From assembly GCA_001717545.1 (NCBI GenBank), contig CP017039.1, positions 620,001 through 684,000 of the forward strand: DNA of 64,000 nt. Direction: 5' to 3'. The position numbers were made by a program, and so were the translations under genes. The DNA is from Anaerolineaceae bacterium oral taxon 439. Lineage in GTDB: Bacteria > Chloroflexota > Anaerolineae > Anaerolineales > Anaerolineaceae. Positions 35,443 through 44,132 of this stretch are shown in pieces (positions within the stretch are counted from its first letter, which is position 1; each line of letters opens with the position of its first letter). The notes under the pieces are model-generated. The model ran no database searches, was not told where the DNA came from, and worked only from the letters and a program-made list of their open reading frames with translations.

Positions 35443-35466
35443 GCAGAGAAAAGGAGAAAAAAGAGG

Positions 35467-36876
35467 ATGAATAGGAAACCGATGATTGGTCTGATTGGAT
35501 TTTCGGACGGCGAGCCTGCCGTTCATGAGCAATTAAAGGAAATTGTTCAGAAACAGGTCGATGTTATCGCGGAGGAACTCGAAAAACAGGGAGAGATTAT
35601 CGTACTAAAGGCGGATCGGCTCGTTTGCTCGGTTGAGAGCGCGAAAGAGGAAGCTGAGAAGCTGAAGGCGAAGGGCGTTGACGGGACGATTTTTTCCTAC
35701 GGGGTCTTTGCTTTCCCGAATTTTTCGGCGATTGCTGCGCAAAATGGGAAGGGACCGTTTCTACTTGCAGCGAACCTGAATCCGGATTGGCCGGGAATGG
35801 TTGCGATGCTGGCGGCCGGCGGCGCGTTGCATCATCTCGGTATCGAGCATTTTCGCGCGGCTGGAGATTTTCGGGATCCGAAGGTCCTGGAGAAAATTAC
35901 CCATTTCGCCCGATGCGCGATGGTTGTGTCCCGGTTGAATGGACAGAAATATGGGCTGATCGGGGGACGAAGCCTTGGAATGTACAGCTCGACGGTGAGC
36001 ATGCAGGATTGGCAAAAGAAATTTGGGATCGACGTGGATCATTTAGATCAATCCGAAATCCTCCGGATTGCGGAAGAGATTCCTGAAGCGCAGGTTGAAA
36101 AGGCGTTTGAATGGCTGAGCGAAAACGTCGGCGAAATTAAATATAATGGGACTTCTTTCACTTCAGAAAAACTCAAGCAGCAAATTCGACATTATGAAGC
36201 GACAAAAAGAATCGTGCAGGAGAATCATTACGATTTCGTCGGTGTAAAGTGTCATTATGAAATGAGCCGGCACTATTGTACGGAATGCCTTAGCGCCGCT
36301 TTCATGAATGATCCTTATGACTGGGACGGTGAAAAAGAACCGGTTGTATTTGCCTGTGAAGCGGATTCGGACGCGGCGCTAACGATGCAGATTTTGCATC
36401 TGCTGACTGGCGATCCGGTTGTGTTCATGGACGTTCGTCATTATGACGCCGAGGAAGACGTCATGGTATTCTGTAATTGCGGGTCGGAATCGACCTATTA
36501 CGCTACCGGAACGAAAGATTTTCGAGCAAACTTGAAAAAGACGACGTTATATCCATGCCTGGATATTTATTCCGGCGGCGGATGTCACGTGAATTTAATG
36601 ACAAAGGCGGGAAAAGCGACGATCGCGCGATTGAATCGAAACGAGGGAAAATATCGGATGACGATTATTCCGGCGGAATTCGTTGAGCTTCCGCGGGAAA
36701 AAATGAAGGAAACGACCGAAGAATGGCCGCATGTATTTGCGAAGCTGCCTTTCGATCATTCCGTTTTCCTGGATCGTTTTGACGCGAATCACTGCCATGC
36801 GGTTTATGGCGATCATGTGGATGATTTGAAGATGATTTGCAGTATGTTGAATGTTGAAGTGGAGATGTTTTCATAG
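35467..36876 (+). CDS. L-fucose/L-arabinose isomerase-family protein
   Basis: A 469-residue protein of the FucI/AraA-like ketol isomerase superfamily. An N-terminal Rossmann-like part (IGLIGFSDGEPAVHEQLKEI) is followed by GLIGGRSLGMYSSTVSMQDW, a conserved segment of this family, and a C-terminal barrel-like part. Metal-binding residues are likely among the Glu/Asp/His of FACEADSDAALTMQ and the late HCHAVYGDH. Known members interconvert aldoses and ketoses using Mn2+. The substrate is unknown; it probably makes the ketose that DhaK/DhaL phosphorylates. It lies 24 bp after the permease gene. Confidence 0.82.
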   Translation: MNRKPMIGLIGFSDGEPAVHEQLKEIVQKQVDVIAEELEKQGEIIVLKADRLVCSVESAKEEAEKLKAKGVDGTIFSYGVFAFPNFSAIAAQNGKGPFLLAANLNPDWPGMVAMLAAGGALHHLGIEHFRAAGDFRDPKVLEKITHFARCAMVVSRLNGQKYGLIGGRSLGMYSSTVSMQDWQKKFGIDVDHLDQSEILRIAEEIPEAQVEKAFEWLSENVGEIKYNGTSFTSEKLKQQIRHYEATKRIVQENHYDFVGVKCHYEMSRHYCTECLSAAFMNDPYDWDGEKEPVVFACEADSDAALTMQILHLLTGDPVVFMDVRHYDAEEDVMVFCNCGSESTYYATGTKDFRANLKKTTLYPCLDIYSGGGCHVNLMTKAGKATIARLNRNEGKYRMTIIPAEFVELPREKMKETTEEWPHVFAKLPFDHSVFLDRFDANHCHAVYGDHVDDLKMICSMLNVEVEMFS

Positions 36877-36903
36877 CTCAAATCAATTGTGAAGGAGATG
36901 ATG

Positions 36904-37908
36904 ATGCAGCGGTTCTTAAATAATCCGGATGATGTCGTCGATGAGATGCTGCGGGGTTTTCTAAAGTGTCATCCTGATATTGTTGCCGAAACAACGAATC
37001 CCCGCGTCCTGAAATATGTACATGCGCCAGTTCAGGGGAAGGTAGGGATCGTTACCGGCGGAGGCTCAGGGCATAAACCGGCTTTTATCGGATATATTGG
37101 GAAAAATATGTGCGATGCTGTCGCCGTAGGCGAGGTCTGCTCCTCGCCTACGGCTAATGCCTTTTTAGACGCGTTCCGTGCGGCAGACAGCGGGAAGGGC
37201 GTTGCCTGCCTTTATGGAAACTATTCCGGCGACAACATGAACGTCAAGATGGCGGTGAAGCTCGCGAAGAAAGAAGGTATTGAGGTCAGAACGGTCGTCG
37301 CGAACGACGACGCGGCGTCCGCCCCGAAGGACCAGGCGGAGAAACGAAGAGGCGTCGCAGGGGAAATCCTGATGTGGAAGGCTGCTGGGGCAATGGCAGC
37401 GTCGGGGGCGGACTTGGAGGATGTTATCGCCTCGGCAAAGGATGCGATCGATCATACTCGAAGCGTGGGTATCGGGTTGACGCCCTGTACTTTACCAGCC
37501 GTGGGGCATCCGAATTTCGAAATAAAGGATGGAACGATGGAGGTGGGAATCGGTCATCACGGAGAACCGGGGATTGAGGTCTGTCCATTGGAGAGCGCAG
37601 CGTCGGTCGCGAGACGGATGACCAAGATTGTCTGCGACGATCTGCCTTTCCTTCCCGGCGACGAGACAGTTGTCCTGCTCTCCGGTTTAGGCGCGACTCC
37701 GTTGATGGAGCTTTATATTTTATACGATGAAGTTCAGCGTATTCTGGCTTCGATGGAAATTTCTGTTCATCGGGCTTACGTTGGAAATTATTTTACTTCG
37801 CTTGAAATGAGCGGCGCGTCGCTTACGGTCATGAAGCTCAATGACCGGCTGAAAACGCTGATTGACTTGGACGTATATTCTGTCGGGCTGAAACAGCAGC
37901 AGGGGTAA
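36904..37908 (+). CDS. dhaK: Dihydroxyacetone kinase-like substrate-binding subunit DhaK
   Basis: About 334 residues. Of several clustered start codons (GTG 36889, ATG 36898, 36901, 36904), ATG 36904 gives a typical DhaK N-terminus and good spacing to AAGGAG. GIVTGGGSGHKPAFIGYIG is the substrate-pocket motif (H57), and VGIGHHGEPGIEV contains the histidine (H219) that binds the ketose covalently. In known systems DhaK holds dihydroxyacetone or a related short ketose while DhaL supplies phosphate. No DhaM phosphotransferase subunit is present, so this may be ATP-dependent. Confidence 0.92.
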   Translation: MQRFLNNPDDVVDEMLRGFLKCHPDIVAETTNPRVLKYVHAPVQGKVGIVTGGGSGHKPAFIGYIGKNMCDAVAVGEVCSSPTANAFLDAFRAADSGKGVACLYGNYSGDNMNVKMAVKLAKKEGIEVRTVVANDDAASAPKDQAEKRRGVAGEILMWKAAGAMAASGADLEDVIASAKDAIDHTRSVGIGLTPCTLPAVGHPNFEIKDGTMEVGIGHHGEPGIEVCPLESAASVARRMTKIVCDDLPFLPGDETVVLLSGLGATPLMELYILYDEVQRILASMEISVHRAYVGNYFTSLEMSGASLTVMKLNDRLKTLIDLDVYSVGLKQQQG

Positions 37909-37912
37909 GAAT

Positions 37913-38554
37913 ATGGACTATTTTCTTAATTCTGATGGGAAGAAGATCCTGACGCGGATTATCGGAGCAATTCAGGAGAATAAAGAGTACCTGAGCGAAA
38001 TTGACGGACGAATTGGCGACGGCGATCATGGTATTAACATGAACAAGGGGTTTTCCATTTTCGAGGAACGTATCCGCGATCGGGACGTTGCTTTTTCCGA
38101 TGGGTTGGGCGAGCTGGGCGAAATCCTGTTAACTGAGATTGGCGGTTCGATGGGGCCGATATACGGGACAATTTTCTGTGGAATGGCTGAACGCTGCGAA
38201 GGCGCTGAGAAAATCGATCTGACCCTTTATGCCGAAATGCTCCGCCGGGGATTGGAGGACCTTTCCGAAATTATTGAGGCGAAAGTTGGCGATAAAACAA
38301 TTGTTGATACTTTGGCGCCGGCTGTCGAAGCGGTTGAACGATCGGTTAACCAGGGTGAGCCGATCGACAGGGCAATGGCGTCGATGATCTCTGCGGCGGA
38401 ACAAGGAAAGGAATCAACAAGGGACATGGTCGCGAGGGTTGGGCGTTCCAGCCGGTTAGGCGAACGGTCGAAAGGCGTTCTTGATGCCGGCGCGGTTTCA
38501 TGCTTCCTGATTATCGAAGCGATGGGACAGGGGATTCAGGATCTTTGCCTGTAA
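37913..38554 (+). CDS. dhaL: Dihydroxyacetone kinase-like nucleotide-binding subunit DhaL
   Basis: A 213-residue all-helical DhaL domain. The Mg-nucleotide aspartates are in GRIGDGDHGINMNKGF, and GGSMGPIYGTIF and SRLGERSKGVLDAGAVS are conserved. It lies 4 bp after dhaK and supplies the nucleotide site of the kinase. Homologues with DhaK and an RpiB-like protein phosphorylate tetruloses such as D-erythrulose in some bacteria. Confidence 0.93.
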   Translation: MDYFLNSDGKKILTRIIGAIQENKEYLSEIDGRIGDGDHGINMNKGFSIFEERIRDRDVAFSDGLGELGEILLTEIGGSMGPIYGTIFCGMAERCEGAEKIDLTLYAEMLRRGLEDLSEIIEAKVGDKTIVDTLAPAVEAVERSVNQGEPIDRAMASMISAAEQGKESTRDMVARVGRSSRLGERSKGVLDAGAVSCFLIIEAMGQGIQDLCL

Positions 38555-38566
38555 GAGATCGGGGAC

Positions 38567-39013
38567 ATGATGTATAAAATTGCGATTGGCGCGGATCCGA
38601 ATGCCGGTGAATTAAAGTCATACCTGATGGAGGTTTGTAAAGACTTGGGGCATCAGGTGATCGACATGGGCGATGAAGACGCTATCTACGCTAACACGGC
38701 GATTAAAGTCGCGAAGCAGGTCGCGAATGGATCTGCGGATAAGGGGATCCTGCTCTGTGGAACAGGAATTGGAATGAGTATTGCCGCAAATAAGGTTCAT
38801 GGCGCGTATGCCGCTTTGCTGACCGACGCCTATAGCGCGGAAAAAGCGCGGACGAGTAATAATACAAATATCGCCTGTTTAGGCGCGTTTACGATTGGAA
38901 GAGAGGTCGCGAAAAAAATATTGGGAATCTGGCTGACTGCTGATTTTGATTCCGCTTCGCCGTCGGCGAAAAAAGTCCAACGAATTATCGATTATGAAGA
39001 TGGCAATAGCTGA
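38567..39013 (+). CDS. rpiB: RpiB/LacA-LacB-family sugar-phosphate isomerase
   Basis: A 148-residue protein. The catalytic cysteine lies in LLCGTGIGMSIAANKVHG, followed by GAYAALLTDAYSAEKARTSN and NTNIACLGAFTIG. The usual DHAG near the N-terminus reads DPNAG, and the RxHN motif reads RTSNN, so both active-site histidines of classical ribose-5-phosphate isomerase B are missing. This suggests a different ketose/aldose phosphate, for example a tetrose phosphate. It is the last gene of the operon. An alternative start is one codon later. Confidence 0.88.
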   Translation: MMYKIAIGADPNAGELKSYLMEVCKDLGHQVIDMGDEDAIYANTAIKVAKQVANGSADKGILLCGTGIGMSIAANKVHGAYAALLTDAYSAEKARTSNNTNIACLGAFTIGREVAKKILGIWLTADFDSASPSAKKVQRIIDYEDGNS

Positions 39014-39065
39014 TTTTATATTTCTATAAATCTGGCGATTTTCGTCAAGCATTAACTCTGCGTTT

Positions 39066-39103
39066 TCGGGTTGGACGTCCGATCGGATTTCCAACCCGAT
39101 TTC
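39066..39103 (+). terminator. Probable terminator with nested palindrome
   Basis: TCGGGTTGGA (39066-39075) and TCCAACCCGA (39090-39099) are perfect arms. The loop contains its own palindrome TCCGATCGGA (39078-39087). The T-run after it is short, so termination strength is unclear. Confidence 0.5.
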
Positions 39104-39223
39104 ACTGCTTAGCCGGTGTCGGTTTCTTCGGTTTATTCCGCGATCGCTGTCAATTTCTCTTTCTCATGATACACTTTCTCCCAGATAGAATAGAACTGTT
39201 TGGTAAATAAGGCGGCCCCGGAT

Positions 39224-40843
39224 ATGACACATCCTTCGCATGAAAAAGCCCTCCCGATTCGCATCCCGAATCTTTCTTTTGTCGTCACGCTCCTGATCCT
39301 GCTCGCTGCGGGCGCGATCCTGTACGCCTATATCACGCCGGACGGGCTCGGTCTCACGAACGACAGCGCCGATTACCTCGGCGGCGCGCGCGCGATTCTC
39401 GCCGGCGACGGCTACGTCCGTTATTCCGGCGATCGCCAGCCCCGGCCGATTACGCAGTTTCCTCCGGGGTATGCGTTGGCGATTGCGAAAGCGGCGGCGT
39501 TGGGCGCGCCGGACGTTTTCGCCGCCGCGAAAGCGATCAACGGGATCGCGATCGTTCTGAACCTGTTCCTGATCGCGGCGCTGGCGTTGGCGACGACACG
39601 GCGCGAATCAGCCGCCGCCTTCGCCGCGGCGCTGACGCTGGTTTCCGTTCCGTTCCTCAGGGCGCAGTCATCCGGCCTGAGCGAGGCCCTGGCGTCCGTC
39701 TGGATCCTGGGCGGACTGCTCCTGCTGTCGGTCGCGCTAAGGAAAGCGCGGCGTCCGCTTTGGGCCTGGCTCCTGATCGGCGCGGTTTTCGGGGTCGCCG
39801 TCCTGATCCGCTACGCGGCGCTGATTTTTTTCGCCGGGGCGCTTTTCTTAGCCTTCGCGAACGGGCGGACAGCGCGCGATCGCTGGACCCCGGCCTTCGG
39901 AATCGCGGCCGGTTTCTCCGTTTTCTTTCTTCCCTGGCTGATCCGCGGGCGGATCGTCAGCGACGGCGGCGTCAACCGGACTTTCGCGCTGCATTTTCCG
40001 ACGGCGGACCGGCTTTGGGACGGCGTCCGAACGGTCATGGGCTTTTTCCTCCCTGAAGCCGGAGGAATCGTTGAAAAACCGCGCGTCGTTTGGGCAGGGT
40101 TGATCCTGATCACGCTGGCGGCGCTGACGGTTCGCACGGCGTTGAAACTGATCGCCGTTTTCCGCGGAACGGCGCAGCATCCCGATGGCGAAGCGATGCC
40201 GCTGGCGCCGGCCGATTTCTTCGTTTATTTCCTGCTGCTGTATCTGGCGGAGCTGTTCCTGACCGCGGTTTTCGTCGACGGATCGACCGTTTTCGACGAC
40301 CGGATGCTCTACCCGTTTTTTATCCTGACAATTTCAGCGGTCACGTCCGCCGCCGCGGGGTTCATGGAAAAGCCCGGACAGCGCGCCGCGGCGATTATCG
40401 TCCTGACGCTTTTCGGTCTTTCGCTTCTCGAAGACAGTCTCGACCTGATCCGGTCGTTCCACGCTGACGGTCAGGGTTTCGCGGGCCGCGCATGGCGCGA
40501 ATCTGAAACGGCGAGGGCGATCGCCGGGCTGCCCGACGGGATAACCTGCTTCAGCAACCGGCGGACGTTCCTTGGCCTGGTAAAAGAGCTTCCCTGCTAC
40601 GTCCTCCCGGTTGGGTTTAACGCCGCGACGCAGCAGGCCTCGGCATCGTTTACGGCGGATCGCGAATGGATGCGGTCTGAGATTCTGTCCGGAAAAGCGG
40701 CCGCGATCGTTTTCGGCTTCGCTGATGACCTCGATCCAGAATCGGGGGATTTCAGCTATTATGACGCGCTGTTTGCGGAGCTGCCGTTGTACGGCGCGTA
40801 TTCGGATGGGAAAATTTTTGCCCGGCCTGATTCAACGAGATGA
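39224..40843 (+). CDS. Polytopic membrane glycosyltransferase-like protein (GT-C type)
   Basis: About 539 residues; ATG 39224 is preferred over an in-frame TTG at 39200. The first helix starts near residue 20. NDSADYLGGARAILAGDGYV places an acidic pair in the first loop, as in dolichyl-phosphate-mannose-type GT-C enzymes, and PITQFPPGYAL resembles the family's FPPG loop. About ten hydrophobic helices follow. Members transfer sugars from lipid-linked donors to cell-surface acceptors. No neighbouring pathway genes identify the sugar. Single-gene unit. Confidence 0.7.
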   Translation: MTHPSHEKALPIRIPNLSFVVTLLILLAAGAILYAYITPDGLGLTNDSADYLGGARAILAGDGYVRYSGDRQPRPITQFPPGYALAIAKAAALGAPDVFAAAKAINGIAIVLNLFLIAALALATTRRESAAAFAAALTLVSVPFLRAQSSGLSEALASVWILGGLLLLSVALRKARRPLWAWLLIGAVFGVAVLIRYAALIFFAGALFLAFANGRTARDRWTPAFGIAAGFSVFFLPWLIRGRIVSDGGVNRTFALHFPTADRLWDGVRTVMGFFLPEAGGIVEKPRVVWAGLILITLAALTVRTALKLIAVFRGTAQHPDGEAMPLAPADFFVYFLLLYLAELFLTAVFVDGSTVFDDRMLYPFFILTISAVTSAAAGFMEKPGQRAAAIIVLTLFGLSLLEDSLDLIRSFHADGQGFAGRAWRESETARAIAGLPDGITCFSNRRTFLGLVKELPCYVLPVGFNAATQQASASFTADREWMRSEILSGKAAAIVFGFADDLDPESGDFSYYDALFAELPLYGAYSDGKIFARPDSTR

Positions 40844-40900
40844 GTTGTCGGACAATTTTGTGATTTATAGTGTGAAAATGATAAGAAATTGGCTCGTAAC

Positions 40901-40929
40901 TTGCCAACTATTCGTTTTAGCCTTATAAT
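40901..40929 (+). promoter_or_regulatory. Promoter of the S1-domain protein gene
   Basis: TTGCCA (40901-40906), 17-bp spacer and a perfect TATAAT (40924-40929), 35 bp before the start codon. Confidence 0.85.
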
Positions 40930-40964
40930 CCGTAGATAACTTGTTTTGTTGGAGATTAGTAAAG

Positions 40965-42152
40965 ATGGAACATTCCGTTTCCCCGATTGGTTCTGAGAAA
41001 GAATCTTTTGACTTTGAAGCCCTTCTTGACGAAGGGATTCGTATCGATTTTCCCAGAAAAGGCGAAATTCGTGAGGGCGTAATCGCCAGTATTACCCCGG
41101 ACCAAATTTTAGTTAACGTTGGAACGAAGTCGGAAGGCGTTATAACCGGTCGGGAATTAGAGTCGATTCCGAAGGATATTCTCGAATCCTTCGACGTGGA
41201 TCAACCGATTTTAGTTTACATTCTTGATCCGGAAGATCAGAACGGGAATCTTGTTTTGTCTTATACCAAAGCGTATGAAGAACAGATCTGGAAAAAAGCC
41301 GAAGAGGCAATGGCTTCGAAAGAAGCGATCGATTCGGTTATCAGCGGCTACAATAAGGGCGGGCTGATCGTCGATTTTGGGATCCTCCGCGGTTTTATTC
41401 CGGCGTCGCAGATCGCTTTGTCGCGGAGAATGGACGTCAGCGGCGAAAGCCCGGAACAGCGTTACGGTAAAATGGTCGGGCAGCCGATCCGGATCCGGAT
41501 TATCGAGGTCGATCGCGAGCGCCGCCGGCTGATCTTCTCGGAGCGGCAGGCGAGCTCGGAAACGCGCGAATCGCTGAAACAGAAAGTCATCGACGGGCTT
41601 ACCGAAGGCGAAATCCTGACCGGCCGCGTCGCCAGCCTCGCCGATTTCGGCGCATTCATTAATATTAACGGAATGGCGGACGGCCTTGTCCATCTTTCCG
41701 AAATTTCCTGGGATCATATCAGGAAACCCTCCGACGTCCTTCAGGTCGGACAGGAGGTCCAGGTCAAGGTTATCAGCGTTGATAAGGAGAAGAACCGGAT
41801 CGGTCTTTCGATTCGCCAGACGCAGGACGATCCCTGGCTCGGTCAGGTCGCGAAATATCAGGTTGGACAGCTCGTCGAAGGGGTTATTACCCGGCTGACC
41901 AAGTTCGGCGCGTTCGCGAAACTCGACGATGCGTTCGAAGGACTGATCCATATTTCCGAAATCAGCGACAAGCGTATCGAGCATGCCAAAGAAGTTCTCA
42001 AGGAAGGCGATAAGGTTACGCTTCGAATTATCAAGATCGACCCCGCCAATCACAGGATCGGTTTATCGGTTCGCCGCGTCGACTCGATGGCTTATTCCGA
42101 AATGGACTGGGATACCTTGATGGCCGATCTCGATTCGCTGACGGAAGAATAA
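40965..42152 (+). CDS. rpsA: S1 RNA-binding domain protein (ribosomal protein S1-like)
   Basis: A 395-residue protein with four S1 motifs: near residues 33-100 (GEIREGVIASITPDQILVNV), 118-190 (diverged, GGLIVDFGILRGFIPASQI), 205-275 (LTGRVASLADFGAFININGM) and 290-360 (VEGVITRLTKFGAFAKLDDA). Four-domain S1 proteins bind mRNA and support translation initiation or, in some Gram-positive-type bacteria, other RNA roles. ATG 40965 follows GGAG at 10 nt. It has its own promoter and terminator. Confidence 0.9.
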   Translation: MEHSVSPIGSEKESFDFEALLDEGIRIDFPRKGEIREGVIASITPDQILVNVGTKSEGVITGRELESIPKDILESFDVDQPILVYILDPEDQNGNLVLSYTKAYEEQIWKKAEEAMASKEAIDSVISGYNKGGLIVDFGILRGFIPASQIALSRRMDVSGESPEQRYGKMVGQPIRIRIIEVDRERRRLIFSERQASSETRESLKQKVIDGLTEGEILTGRVASLADFGAFININGMADGLVHLSEISWDHIRKPSDVLQVGQEVQVKVISVDKEKNRIGLSIRQTQDDPWLGQVAKYQVGQLVEGVITRLTKFGAFAKLDDAFEGLIHISEISDKRIEHAKEVLKEGDKVTLRIIKIDPANHRIGLSVRRVDSMAYSEMDWDTLMADLDSLTEE

Positions 42153-42183
42153 TTCAACCGTTCGCCTGAATTCAGTGCGTTTG

Positions 42184-42228
42184 AAAGGCGTATCGCTCTG
42201 TCTGGTTTGTGGATGGATACGCCTTTTT
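42184..42228 (+). terminator. Intrinsic terminator of the S1 gene
   Basis: AAAGGCGTATC (42184-42194) pairs with GATACGCCTTT (42216-42226), followed by Ts. Confidence 0.88.
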
Positions 42229-42272
42229 CCTTTCGCCGCCGTTGAATTCGCAGCCTGAGGAGAGAGACGTTT

Positions 42273-43223
42273 ATGAAAATCTTTATTACTGGCGCCGCGG
42301 GCTTTATCGGGTCGCATTTAGCCAATACGCTCTGCGAACGGGGACATACCGTTATTGGGTTTGACAACTGCTCGACCGGTCATCCCGAGTCGCTCGCTTC
42401 CGGCGTCGAACTCGTTCGCGGCGATATTAACGACCGGGAACACCTTTGGCGCCTGCTCCAGCAGGTCGACTGCGTTTATCATTTAGCCGCGCGCGTCGTC
42501 GTCCCTGAGTCGATCGATTACCCCCGCGAGTTCGAACGTGTCAACGTCGGCGGGACGGTTACGCTTCTGGAAGCGATGCGCGACGTGGGGATCCACCGCA
42601 TGATTTTCGCGTCGTCCGGCGCGATTTATGGGATCCAGTGTCAGCAGCCGCTCAACGAGAACACGAGCAAGCCGAGGCCCGCTTCCCCATACGCCGTTTC
42701 CAAACTGGCGTCAGAATACTATATTAATACGATCGGCCGGCTTTGGGGCCTGGAGGCGGTCTGTCTCCGGATTTTCAACGCCTATGGACCGCGGCAGGGC
42801 TTCTCGTTTTCGCACGCGGCCGTCATTCCGACCTTCCTGAAGCAGGCCGCCGCCAAAGGTACGATCGTTATTCATGGCGACGGAACCAAGACGCGCGATT
42901 TCGTTTATATCAGCGATGTCGTCGACGCATTGATCGCGGCGATGGACCTGAAGAAGCCGGACGAAACCGTGATCAATATCGGCTCGGGAGAGGAAACGAC
43001 GATTAACCGTGTCTGCGAGCTGGCGCAAAAAATAACCGGTCAGTTGCCGGAAATCGTTTATAACCCGAAACGCGTCGGCGGCCCGGATCGCATGCGCGCG
43101 GACCTGACGCTGGCCCGCGAGATGCTCGGATATGCGCCGAAAGTACCGCTCGAAGAAGGCATGCGGCTTGCTTATGAACTTGATCCGCGGCTGCGGCAGG
43201 CGGGACGCGGCCTTTTCCTTTGA
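42273..43223 (+). CDS. NAD-dependent sugar-nucleotide epimerase/dehydratase (GalE-like)
   Basis: A 316-residue extended short-chain dehydrogenase. NAD motif TGAAGFIGSHL, DNCSTGH turn, catalytic FASSGAIYG and YAVSK (Y/K pair). KTRDFVYISDVVDAL and NIGSGEETTINRV are typical of UDP-glucose or UDP-glucuronate 4-epimerases. It supplies sugar nucleotides for surface polysaccharide; the exact nucleotide sugar is open. GAGGAGAG precedes the ATG. Confidence 0.9.
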   Translation: MKIFITGAAGFIGSHLANTLCERGHTVIGFDNCSTGHPESLASGVELVRGDINDREHLWRLLQQVDCVYHLAARVVVPESIDYPREFERVNVGGTVTLLEAMRDVGIHRMIFASSGAIYGIQCQQPLNENTSKPRPASPYAVSKLASEYYINTIGRLWGLEAVCLRIFNAYGPRQGFSFSHAAVIPTFLKQAAAKGTIVIHGDGTKTRDFVYISDVVDALIAAMDLKKPDETVINIGSGEETTINRVCELAQKITGQLPEIVYNPKRVGGPDRMRADLTLAREMLGYAPKVPLEEGMRLAYELDPRLRQAGRGLFL

Positions 43224-43257
43224 CGCCCCGCTATTCCGTTCGCTGACGTTTAATCGA

Positions 43258-43971
43258 TTATTTACAGCCGGAATTTCCTTGGCTGACGAGCGGCCAATAT
43301 GGGAGCGGCTTTGCGTTTCGTTGGATCATGAAATCACAATAGTCCCCATCCTCGAAGCAGGTATGCGTTCTTCGCAGCGGGATATTTAACATACTCGCCG
43401 TCACATAATCCAGATTGCATAAATACGGCATGTACGCTTCGTATCCATACGCCTTGGCAAAATCGCTCAGCGGGCATACCGTATTGTGAAAGATGGCCGA
43501 ATATTTCTCATTCGGTGGGAGCGCTTCGGTTTGGAAGCTGCCGGGATTGACGGCCGCGTTAGCGGCGGCTTTTTCAGCCCGTTTCGTTAATACCTTCGTC
43601 ATAAGGCCCGAGCAGCCCGTTATTCTCGGTAAAATAAATCGGACGATACCGGGGGTCTTCCCGAAAACCGATTCGAAACATTGAACCATCCTGTACCCGA
43701 TCGTCTCCATATTGACCGCGTACTTCTTCAGGACCTCGCCCATCGCAACCAACATGAAGGCTCCCGTCAGGTTTTTCGTTCCGCCCGCGCTGTCTCCGCC
43801 GATATAAGGAAACCTTTCAAGCATCTCCTTTTCATATAGATCCCAGATTTCCGCGTTGAGATCGCTGAAGCTTCTTCCTGTGTCCTTTTCCAATTCCGCG
43901 GAAATCGTTTTCAGGAAGCCTTCCATTTCCTTTCTCAGCTTTCCGGATTTTTTTCGGTAATATTCATGCAT
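43258..43971 (-). CDS. L-2-amino-thiazoline-4-carboxylate (ATC) hydrolase-family protein
   Basis: A 237-residue protein with the C-terminal features of the ATC_hydrolase family: MPYLCNLDYVTASMLNIPLR and RTHTCFEDGDYCDFMIQ. The one studied activity converts ATC to N-carbamoyl-cysteine, but most members are uncharacterised. The early ~120 residues are helical with no recognisable domain. AGGAGG precedes ATG 43971. TATAAT at 44015-44010 is a possible -10. No linked cysteine genes are seen. Confidence 0.7.
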   Translation of the reverse strand: MHEYYRKKSGKLRKEMEGFLKTISAELEKDTGRSFSDLNAEIWDLYEKEMLERFPYIGGDSAGGTKNLTGAFMLVAMGEVLKKYAVNMETIGYRMVQCFESVFGKTPGIVRFILPRITGCSGLMTKVLTKRAEKAAANAAVNPGSFQTEALPPNEKYSAIFHNTVCPLSDFAKAYGYEAYMPYLCNLDYVTASMLNIPLRRTHTCFEDGDYCDFMIQRNAKPLPYWPLVSQGNSGCK

Positions 43972-44132
43972 GTCTGCCTCCTCATGTCGCTGATCTCATG
44001 TCTTCCTGAATTATACAATACTCAGATTTATCCGATCGATTTCAAGGCTGTCTCTGCCTGTCATGGTATCGGCGAAGGGAGGGGGGCTGGGGCGCGTTTT
44101 TCGGAAAGCCGACTCGCGGACGCGGGAAAAGG

